DNA from: an uncultured Synergistaceae bacterium
GTDB lineage: Bacteria; Synergistota; Synergistia; Synergistales; Aminobacteriaceae
Direction: 5' to 3'
Assembly: GCA_937870605.1 (NCBI GenBank)
Contig: CALMZW010000334.1
Location: 1-39,264 of the forward strand
Length of the DNA stretch: 39,264 nt
Shown here: one piece after another, positions 27,836 through 35,596 of the stretch
Layout: each line of letters begins with the position of its first letter
Numbering within the stretch: the first letter of the stretch is position 1
Program-made: the position numbers and the translations under genes
Notes under the pieces: generated by a model
Told to the model about the DNA's origin: nothing
Databases searched by the model: none
Seen by the model: only the letters and a program-made list of their open reading frames with translations

Positions 27836-27932
27836 TGCGCGGGAGCCACTAGACGGGACTTTCGTCCCTCATTCTTTGGGTGCATCCTGGACGTTTCCCG
27901 GAATCCGCTTCCGTCGCCGGAAGGCCGAAGTC

Positions 27933-28688
27933 TCAGGAGCGCGCGCAGGCATAGACGCGCCAGAGAATGTACGGCGACAGCCAGGGGCTTCCGCCCGCGC
28001 CGATATGCGCCAGACAGCGGTCGGTCGCACCGGCGGACGGCCTGGGAAGAACGATATATCGGACTCCGATGGGAGAGAGCGCTTCGGGAACGTAGGGAAT
28101 TCCCGGTCCCTGGACGATCATCGGACACCCGGGCGGAAGAACCCGGGAAAGCGAGAGGATCGATCCGCCGGGGACAAGGCTTCCCGTCAGCCAGAATGTC
28201 GAAAACGACGCCGCCGTGCACGTCGAGGTCCATCGCGGAAGCGATCCGCGGCGGGTCGAGGCGTCTTCGAAGACCGTCACATTCCATCCCCAGTCCCGGA
28301 GGGTGTCGGCGACATCCCGGTCCGAGCCGAGAAGCGCGACGGCTCCCCCTGACGGGAGCGGGATCAGGGACTCGAGAAACGCGCCTTCCGCGTCCGGCTC
28401 CTCCGGCGGAGGGCAGAGCGCCGCGATGGCCGCGGACGCAGCCGCGGACTCTTGCGGAAAAGGAGACGCGTACAGCGTCGCCAGTTCGTGCGCGGAAGCG
28501 GAGGCGAGACGGCAGGCGAAATCCTCCCGAATGGTCGCCGATCCATCCGGCGTCGAGGGCGGCCAGCCGATACCGACCCGTCCGTCGGCCAACACCGCGA
28601 TGCTCCCCCGCAATCCCAGGACGAGCGAGGCGACCGGCGCGTCGGGAGCCGCAAGCGCCTTTCGGATCATCGATTCGAGAAATCTCAC
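27933..28688 (-). CDS. Putative DUF364/DUF4213-like Rossmann protein; possible local frame disturbance
   Basis: GTG 28688 after GGAGGAA; VALLGSDRDVADTLRDWGWNVTVFED, LTGSLVPGGSILSLSRVLPPGCPMIVQGPGIPYVPEALSPIGVRYI. Confidence 0.5.
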   Translation of the reverse strand: MRFLESMIRKALAAPDAPVASLVLGLRGSIAVLADGRVGIGWPPSTPDGSATIREDFACRLASASAHELATLYASPFPQESAAASAAIAALCPPPEEPDAEGAFLESLIPLPSGGAVALLGSDRDVADTLRDWGWNVTVFEDASTRRGSLPRWTSTCTAASFSTFWLTGSLVPGGSILSLSRVLPPGCPMIVQGPGIPYVPEALSPIGVRYIVLPRPSAGATDRCLAHIGAGGSPWLSPYILWRVYACARS

Positions 28689-28769
28689 GGCGTTCCTCCT
28701 TCCCGTCCTGTGGTCAGAGCGTGTTTCTCCATATATGATAGTACGTGAATCCGAACGGAGGGAAACACG

Positions 28770-29456
28770 ATGAACGAAAACGAATATGGACAGAGCATAC
28801 GTGAAGAAATCGCCCGCAACGAGTCGGCGCTCAGAAGATATACCGAGCTTCTCGCGTCGTACGGCGGACGAATCCGGCTCACGGGGCCTTCGGACGCCAC
28901 GGTCCTCTGGGAGGAACATATTCTCGACTGCGCGTGGTCGTTGCCTTCCCTGCCCGACTCCGGGGCGGTCATCGACGTCGGATCGGGCGGCGGGCTGCCC
29001 GGAATCGTCTGGGCGATCTGCCGCCCCAACATTGCGGTGACGCTTCTGGACAGTGTGCACAAAAAGTGTTCGGCGATGGAGCGGATGAGCGCCGAACTGG
29101 GTTTGACAAACGTCACGGTCGCCTGCGCCCGCGCGGAGGACTTCGCCGTAACGCACAGGGAGTCGTTCGCTCTTGCGGGAGCGAGGGCGCTCGCTGAAGC
29201 CGGCGTCGTCGTCGAACTGCTCTCCCCTCTCGTTCGTCGCGGAGGAAGCGTCCTCGCGTTCAAGGGGCCGCGATACGCGGAAGAAATCGCCGCCATTGCG
29301 ACATGGAAGGGGCTCGGCCTCCATCCGCCGACGATTATCTCATACCACATGGGCGAGAAGGAACGCCACATTCTCGTCTGGCAAAAGAACGCTCCGTGTC
29401 CGAAGGTCTTCCCCAGGCGGGCGGGCTCGGCGGAGAAAGACCCCTGGTGGAGGTGA
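28770..29456 (+). CDS. rsmG: 16S rRNA (guanine527-N7)-methyltransferase RsmG
   Basis: RYTELLASYGGRIRLTGPSD..LWEEHILDCAWSL, VIDVGSGGGLPGIVWAICRPNIAVTLLDSVHKKCSAMERM, RALAEAGVVVELLSPLVRRGGSVLAFKG. Confidence 0.95.
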   Translation: MNENEYGQSIREEIARNESALRRYTELLASYGGRIRLTGPSDATVLWEEHILDCAWSLPSLPDSGAVIDVGSGGGLPGIVWAICRPNIAVTLLDSVHKKCSAMERMSAELGLTNVTVACARAEDFAVTHRESFALAGARALAEAGVVVELLSPLVRRGGSVLAFKGPRYAEEIAAIATWKGLGLHPPTIISYHMGEKERHILVWQKNAPCPKVFPRRAGSAEKDPWWR

Positions 29457-29460
29457 GAAC

Positions 29461-30231
29461 ATGATTGCAATCGCGATATCGAATCAAAAGGGCGGCGTCG
29501 GAAAGACGACAACCTGCGTCAACCTTGCGGCCGAATTCGGGAAAATGGGATACTCGACGCTCGCGGTGGACATCGATCCGCAGGGAAACTGCACGAGCGG
29601 ACTCGGGGCGGTTCCCGCGATGCTCGAGACAACGCTCTACGACGTCCTCATCGGAAACGCCAAAATTGCGGACGCGGTCATCGCGACAAAATGGGAGAAC
29701 GTCTCCCTGTTGCCGTCGAACATCGATCTCGCAGGAGCGGAACTGGAGCTTGCAAGCGTTTTGAGCCGCGAAACGCAACTTCGAAAGCATCTCTCGCGGC
29801 TCTCGGGATACGATGTGGCGCTGATCGATTGCCCCCCCTCCCTCGGCCTTCTGACAATCAACGCGCTCGTCGCCGCCGACAAACTCGTGATTCCGATCCA
29901 GTGCGAATACTACGCGCTCGAAGGCGTCGGACAACTCGCCCATACGGTTCAACTCCTTCGAGAATCCCTGAATCCGCATATCGGCATCGACGGCGTCCTT
30001 CTCACGATGTTCGACGGCCGCACAAATCTGTCGAACGAAGTGGCGGAAGAAGTCCGAAAACAGTTTCCGACGGCGGTATTCGAGACAGTCATCCCGAGAA
30101 ACATCCGACTCTCCGAGGCGCCGAGCTTCGCTTCGCCGGTCGCCTATTACGACGCGAACTGTGCGGGCGCCCTCGCCTATTCCTCGTTCGCGAAGGAGGC
30201 GGCTGCACGATGGCTCGGCCACGGGCGTTAG
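29461..30231 (+). CDS. parA: Chromosome partitioning ATPase ParA/Soj
   Basis: IAISNQKGGVGKTTTCVNLAAEF deviant Walker A; VDIDPQGNCTSGLG; YDVALIDCPPSLGLLTINALVAAD; VIPRNIRLSEAPSF. Confidence 0.97.
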   Translation: MIAIAISNQKGGVGKTTTCVNLAAEFGKMGYSTLAVDIDPQGNCTSGLGAVPAMLETTLYDVLIGNAKIADAVIATKWENVSLLPSNIDLAGAELELASVLSRETQLRKHLSRLSGYDVALIDCPPSLGLLTINALVAADKLVIPIQCEYYALEGVGQLAHTVQLLRESLNPHIGIDGVLLTMFDGRTNLSNEVAEEVRKQFPTAVFETVIPRNIRLSEAPSFASPVAYYDANCAGALAYSSFAKEAAARWLGHGR

Positions 30232-31121
30232 GGCGCGGACTCGGCGCCATTCTTCCCGCAGCGGACGAACAGACGGACAAGCGATCCGCGGCCGATCCGA
30301 CGACCCTCCCCATCGAACTGCTGCTGCCCAACCCGAAACAACCCCGAAGCCACATGAATGAAGAAGGACTCGCATCGCTGGCGGAAAGCATCCGCGAACA
30401 CGGCGTCGTTCAGCCGGTGCTCGTCGCGCGCGAGGAGGAGAAATACCGTATCGTCGCCGGCGAACGGAGATGGCGCGCCGCCACGATGGCGGGGTGCATG
30501 GAGATCCCCGTTCGCATCGTCGAAGGGGACGACCGGAATCTGCGCGAGATCGCGCTGATAGAAAACCTCCAGCGCGAGGACCTTTCCGTCCTTGAGACGG
30601 CCAGGGCGCTTTCCGCCCTGATCCGGGACCACCAGCTCACACAGGAGACACTGGCGTCGCGAATCGGATGGAGTCGCAGCCGGGTGACGAACACGATCCG
30701 CCTTCTCAATCTTTCGGACCGCATTCAGGATATGCTCGAAGACGGAGCGCTTACCGAAGGTCACGCCCGCCTCCTCATCGGCATGGAAACGGACGAAGCG
30801 GAACGGATCGCACTGGACGTTCAGACGCGACGCCTGTCCGTACGCGATCTCGAAGAGTACATCGCTTCCATGAACGAAGAACCGGCAACGACAGACCACC
30901 CCGGCGACATCAATATTGAAGCGCCGCGACGAACGTCCTCGAAGCGAGTCCGGCTTCCGGAACGATTCGAGAAGGCAAGCAGACAGTGGGGCGCGAGCGT
31001 CAAGGCGAGGAGGATGGGCGAATCGCTATCCTTGACGATAAAGGGCATCGATCAAGAACGCTTCGTTGCCCTGTGCGCTATCCTCGAAGCGAACGCGGAA
31101 GAAATATTTCCCGGGAAATAA
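30210..31121 (+). CDS. parB: Chromosome partitioning protein ParB/Spo0J
   Basis: ALGRGLGAILP; IELLLPNPKQPR; LAESIREHGVVQPVLV; YRIVAGERRWRAA; IALIENLQREDLSVLETA; HTH RIGWSRSRVTNTIRLLNLS. Confidence 0.97.
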   Translation: MARPRALGRGLGAILPAADEQTDKRSAADPTTLPIELLLPNPKQPRSHMNEEGLASLAESIREHGVVQPVLVAREEEKYRIVAGERRWRAATMAGCMEIPVRIVEGDDRNLREIALIENLQREDLSVLETARALSALIRDHQLTQETLASRIGWSRSRVTNTIRLLNLSDRIQDMLEDGALTEGHARLLIGMETDEAERIALDVQTRRLSVRDLEEYIASMNEEPATTDHPGDINIEAPRRTSSKRVRLPERFEKASRQWGASVKARRMGESLSLTIKGIDQERFVALCAILEANAEEIFPGK

Positions 31122-31126
31122 TCGCG

Positions 31127-31366
31127 ATGAAAATTCGAGCCGACGATTTCATCGTCTTTGGAAAGATCATCTCCGTAGCGTTCCTGATAGGCGGGTTTAT
31201 TTTCTTGGGACATCTCGTAGGCGGGTACTGTGTCGAAAAAGGGTGTCCGGAATGGTCGAGAAGCGCTGGAATGACCGTGGGAGCTCTGATAGGGCTTCAT
31301 CAGGCATGGATGGTGATCCGGTCGATCATACAAGACATGAAGCAGACAAAGAATAAGAACAAATAG
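31127..31366 (+). CDS. Small membrane protein, AtpZ/AtpI-like (putative F0F1-ATPase-associated)
   Basis: 79 aa with two TM segments: ISVAFLIGGFIFLGHLVGGYCVEK and GMTVGALIGLHQAWMVIRSII. Confidence 0.5.
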   Translation: MKIRADDFIVFGKIISVAFLIGGFIFLGHLVGGYCVEKGCPEWSRSAGMTVGALIGLHQAWMVIRSIIQDMKQTKNKNK

Positions 31367-32370
31367 CGCACGCATAAAATCTAATATAGTTGTATAAAAT
31401 TTTATTTTAGAAGACTTATTTTTTTAAACGTACTATGCACTTTTTGCTCGCGTTTGAGTCAGTGCGTGAAGAATCCCGAGCATATCTGCGACACGAGGCA
31501 AGACGCATCACGTTCACGGATGCCGAGGATCTTGTGCGCACTGGTATCGATCGTGTCACGGAAAGCGCAACCGTACGAGCGTTTTTTCTCTTTCATGATG
31601 CAACGGATCGCGCTGAAGAAATTCGACGCGACGACGTTTCTACAACGAACGTGCATAACACTTCGGAAGTATTTTGAATACTAGCGGTCTGTATTGAAAG
31701 ATTCCACAACATATACGATAGAGTTTCTGGTTTTCCGCTCATAACGCCAATAATATGCAACGCGTCACCGGAAGCAGATCGACGTTCGAGGCTTTTTTCC
31801 ACCCGTAACGGACGAGAGCCGTTTTTGAATACGTCTCATAGTATCTTGCGAACCCACGAGAACGCTCGATTCGTTTTCCAACGTTCACGAAAGTTGCATG
31901 GCGATCAATCAGGGCAGCATTACGAGCATTTGAAGCTTTCGGCTAATCTTAAAAAATAATAATAAATTTACACGGTTGTTTATTAGTTAATTTGCTGCAT
32001 CAAATGAAATAGTATGGCGCCTTTCTCTTGGCGTATGATTCGCGTACATGAATACATCGTCACATTTTTCACAATAACACGTTTTCTATACGCATGAACA
32101 CTAAATGACCTACGGCGATTTTCGATGTCTGGAGAACTATGACGGTGGAGCACGTTTGTCGAGTGAACAATACACGAGCATCGTTGTTTTTCTATCCAGC
32201 AACGATTGAGAATATCTACGCGACGCACGTCTCCTTGAATTCGACAGACAGTGCTTTTCAACCAAACGAGGCGCGAGGAGTACAATCATTCCATCCGATG
32301 ACGATTCGCGACAATGGATGCTTTTTTTGACTGAATCTCTCGCTTTTGCGTGGCTCCATGCGCCACCCGT

Positions 32371-32394
32371 GGAATGTTTCACGTGAAACATTCC
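32371..32394. promoter_or_regulatory. parS site within a perfect 24-nt palindrome
   Basis: GGAATGTTTCACGTGAAACATTCC; core TGTTTCACGTGAAACA equals the canonical ParB/Spo0J parS consensus. Confidence 0.93.
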
Positions 32395-32695
32395 TGATTC
32401 GCAGTAATGCAAGCGCATCGGCTGTGCATCCCGGCAAACAGCTCCGGTGACGCGACCTTGCGTTGTGCGCGCACCCGCGAGTTGACGATTTTGTATCGAC
32501 TCGTTGGTCGTCTCAAAATGCGCGATCATCGCATCGAAGCGCAAATTTACGCACCGATACACACGTCGAGTGTGCGACATAACAAACGGGTACGTTCAAA
32601 AACGGGATACATATTCCGAATTCGGCGGAGGAATATACAAATCACGGTCTGTTTCGCATCTGACGATGTACAAACTTCCGGAACGAGGTGTCACA

Positions 32696-33175
32696 ATGGA
32701 TCATATATTCGCACCATGGAGAATGACGTATATCAAAACAAACGAACCGACAAACGGTTGCTTTCTCTGCGAATATCCGAAGGAGGAACGCGACGCCCAA
32801 CACATGATCATCGCTCGCGGACAGCACTGCTTCGTCATCTGCAACGCGTTTCCGTACAATCCGGGGCATCTTATGGTGGCGCCATATCGTCATACGGCCG
32901 ATTATGTGCATCTTCTCCCTGAAGAAGTGATTGATATGCATTCGCATGTCGCGCGCGCCCTCGAATGTCTGAAGCGCGCGATGAATCCGCAGGGATACAA
33001 TATCGGCGTCAATCTAGGAAAGGTTTCGGGCGCGGGGTTGGATGAACATTTGCATGTTCACATCGTGCCGCGTTGGAATGGAGACACGAATTTCATGCCC
33101 GTTTTCTCCGACGTTCGCGTCGTCGCCGAAGCGCTCGAAGAGACCTACAGGCGTCTGCGCGATGCATGGAAATGA
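32696..33175 (+). CDS. HIT family protein (nucleotide hydrolase/transferase)
   Basis: CFLCEYPKEERDAQHMIIARGQHCFVICNAFPYNPGHLMVAPYRH; NIGVNLGKVSGAGLDEHLHVHIVPRWNGDTNFMPV (histidine triad). Confidence 0.95.
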   Translation: MDHIFAPWRMTYIKTNEPTNGCFLCEYPKEERDAQHMIIARGQHCFVICNAFPYNPGHLMVAPYRHTADYVHLLPEEVIDMHSHVARALECLKRAMNPQGYNIGVNLGKVSGAGLDEHLHVHIVPRWNGDTNFMPVFSDVRVVAEALEETYRRLRDAWK

Positions 33176-33801
33176 ACGCGGTTTTCCTCGAACCGCTCGA
33201 GGATGCCGAATATAGGGAAGTCATCCAACGATCGCGTTTTTTCGGCGTCGTCCGATGCGTCCGAAATGGCGCGGACGTCAAAGTCATCGTGTCCGAAACA
33301 GGCGAACGCCACCGGAATGCGACGCATATCTGCTACGCGTATCGCATAGGATTCCCGAACGCGGTCGAATTCTCGACGGACGCAGGGGAGCCGTCCGGAA
33401 CGGCCGGAAGACCCATTCTCGGAGCGCTTCAGCGCAGCGGCCTGACGAATTGTTGCGTTCTGATCGTCCGTTTCTTCGGGGGAATCAAGCTCGGGGTTCG
33501 CGGCCTCATCGAGGCGTACGGATCCGTGGCATCCGAAGCGATCCGACTCGCCGGACAGGTTTCGCGCATTCCGGCGCGACGATGCTATTTGAACGTCCGG
33601 TACGATCATCTCGCGGAGACGATGGCGCTTCTGCGAAAGCACGATTCCGTCGTCGAAACGCCCGAATATGCGGAGGATGTCCGTCTTTTCGCCTCCGTGC
33701 CGATTGAACAGGTCGATTCGTTGAACGAACACCTCTGCGAACGACGCGCGCGAAAGATGCTCGTCGAATTCGACTGGACCGACGATTCCGTCGTCCTGTA
33801 A
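33172..33801 (+). CDS. YigZ/IMPACT family protein
   Basis: EYREVIQRSRFFGVVR; HICYAYRIG; DAGEPSGTAGRPILGALQRSGLTNCCVLIVRFFGGIKLGVRGLIEAYG; ATGA overlap with the HIT gene. Confidence 0.93.
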   Translation: MNAVFLEPLEDAEYREVIQRSRFFGVVRCVRNGADVKVIVSETGERHRNATHICYAYRIGFPNAVEFSTDAGEPSGTAGRPILGALQRSGLTNCCVLIVRFFGGIKLGVRGLIEAYGSVASEAIRLAGQVSRIPARRCYLNVRYDHLAETMALLRKHDSVVETPEYAEDVRLFASVPIEQVDSLNEHLCERRARKMLVEFDWTDDSVVL

Positions 33802-33812
33802 CATTACCCCGC

Positions 33813-34091
33813 TCATTGACGTCTCGGCGCGAAAAACGCCCCGGCGTCATCTTCCGACTCCATTCCGCTTTCGTTCTCCAACATTTCCGACAACACAACG
33901 GCGCTCGCGAAGAGGGGAACGCGCACGCCGCGCTCGTTGTGCGCAGCGAGAATTTCAACGGACCGATCGGGCGCACATTCGATGACACGCACACGCAACG
34001 GACATACGAATGAGGCACTCCATTCGCTCTCCCTCCCGCGGCGGATCCGCCGTCGAGGCGCTTTCCGCGCATTCTTCCGAACAGAAAGCAC
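33813..34091 (-). CDS. Possible small protein of unknown function
   Basis: Minus ORF with a protein-like C-terminal part: LRVRVIECAPDRSVEILAAHNERGVRVPLFASAVVLSEMLENESGMESEDDAGAFF. Arg-rich N-terminus suggests the real start is further downstream. Confidence 0.3.
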   Translation of the reverse strand: MLSVRKNARKAPRRRIRRGRESEWSASFVCPLRVRVIECAPDRSVEILAAHNERGVRVPLFASAVVLSEMLENESGMESEDDAGAFFAPRRQ

Positions 34092-34497
34092 GTCAAAGAA
34101 TCAGCGTCGAACGAACCCATTGGATCATCCGCCGTACGGCCGGCCATTTTCATACAACAACCGCGCACTCGTCACAGAACTTTGACCTCGTCTCCGAAAA
34201 TGTTCTTTCCGGTCGCGTCTTTCCCTGTTTTAGGCCGTTTATCCCTCTCCTGTATGCGATTTCTCAACCATTCCGGGGCGATTTCGCCGCCATTTCGCGG
34301 CCATAGTGCGGATGTATCGCCGTTTCTGCAGTGTATCACCGGGGAATTGAACCGTATCGTCTCCCGAGACTCCTGCGAGCGAGAACTATAGTCAGCATAG
34401 GACAAATGCTTGGCACTCATTTAATATGGCCTACGTTACGATTTTCAACGAATACGGATCGAATCCGTGCGGTGAGGTTCGCCATTTGTCGTTTTTT

Positions 34498-34526
34498 TGT
34501 CAACCCTATGCAAATGCGCGTTGACA
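34498..34526. promoter_or_regulatory. Candidate BirA (biotin repressor) operator upstream of bioY
   Basis: Perfect inverted repeat TGTCAAC-N15-GTTGACA, overlapping a possible -35 TTGACA (34521-34526). Confidence 0.65.
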
Positions 34527-34530
34527 TATA

Positions 34531-34552
34531 CCGTTTTTCGGAGTAAAAACGG
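34531..34552. repeat. Inverted repeat in the bioY leader
   Basis: CCGTTTTT-CGGAGT-AAAAACGG. Confidence 0.6.
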
Positions 34553-34643
34553 AAGCGTTGTTCGCACCTTTCGGCGATCGGTCGAACCGACGCCGAATGA
34601 TTTATTTCGCCCTGCAAACGGCGACACGACGGAGGGGTTCTTC

Positions 34644-35186
34644 ATGCAGACGCGCGGCATCGTTCTTTCGGCTCTCTATGCGGTCCTGACGGCTCTCGCG
34701 GCCCGGATATCGGTTCCGCTCGGGGCCGTCCCGGTCACGTTGCAGGTTCTCGTGGTCCTTCTATCGGGTTTTCTTCTCGGGAAAAAGCTCGGCGCTCTTT
34801 CCCAGGTCGCCTATATCGCCATGGGACTCTTCGGCTTTCCCGTATTCACGACCGGAGGCGGGATTCAATCCGTCCTGTCTCCGACGTTCGGGTACATCCT
34901 GGGGTTCGTTCCGATGGCGTGGTGCGCCGGGCGCCTCACCGAGGGCGAGCGGCCGGGGTTCGCGCGCTATCTTCTTGCGGGAGTCGCGTCCGTCGCGGTT
35001 CTGTATGCCGCGGGGGCTACATTTCTTCTGTGGAATATGACGTGGATCGTCGGAAAGCCGATTGGAGTCGTTCGCGTCATTCAGATCGGCGTGTTGCCCT
35101 TTATCGTCGTCGACGCGGTCAAGGCCGTGGTCGCGGCGTCGTTCGCGTGGAAGATTCGTCCGCGACTTCGTGCCGGTCGCGAATAG
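34644..35186 (+). CDS. bioY: Biotin transporter BioY
   Basis: LTALAARISVPLGAVPVTLQVLVVLLSGFLLGKKLGALSQVAYIAMGLFGFPVFTTGGGIQSVLSPTFGYILGFVPMAWCAG. Confidence 0.96.
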   Translation: MQTRGIVLSALYAVLTALAARISVPLGAVPVTLQVLVVLLSGFLLGKKLGALSQVAYIAMGLFGFPVFTTGGGIQSVLSPTFGYILGFVPMAWCAGRLTEGERPGFARYLLAGVASVAVLYAAGATFLLWNMTWIVGKPIGVVRVIQIGVLPFIVVDAVKAVVAASFAWKIRPRLRAGRE

Positions 35187-35386
35187 CCCCGAATCATGCG
35201 CCTTATGGCGCAACGATGAAGCCCCAACACACACGGCATGGTTGCAGCCGCACCCGGATATGGCGCCGTGTCAGGCGGTTCGGTCGTTCACGACGCGACC
35301 TGCTTGCGCCGGAGTCGTTCCGTCCGCGTCGCACGTTGTCGCAGAAGCGTTCATGAACGTCGATCCGCCGTTTCCAGCGAACGTCG

Positions 35387-35404
35387 ACGTTTCACGTGAA
35401 ACGT
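35387..35404. promoter_or_regulatory. Second parS site (perfect 18-nt palindrome)
   Basis: ACGTTTCACGTGAAACGT; core CGTTTCACGTGAAACG differs from canonical parS only at the outermost base pair. Confidence 0.88.
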
Positions 35405-35596
35405 GGGGGCGCGTCGTTTCACAGAAAGCATCCGTCGGATTTCCTGCGTTCCCCCCGGCGACGGACGAACGGCTTTCTGCCCTCATAGAAAAAGCGGGGG
35501 GGTCGTGCGCAACGCGACGACTTCCTTGCCCGATGCGTCCGAAGCGTTCCCTATTCGAGCAGATTCAAGACCAAAATAGTGATGGAAAGCCTTGAT

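Noticed and set aside
31435-31684. Overlapping short ORFs in the AT-shifted block
   Set aside because: No RBS support or recognisable domain; several frames equally open.
32137-32580. 147-aa minus ORF crossing parS
   Set aside because: Reads through the parS palindrome (MFHVKH) and lacks protein-like features; treated as noncoding.
34172-34420. 82-aa minus ORF
   Set aside because: No recognisable domain, poor start context; cannot be separated from chance.
34453-34469. GGATCGAATCC resembling a tRNA T-loop
   Set aside because: Only a short hairpin; no D-arm, anticodon arm or acceptor stem could be built around it.
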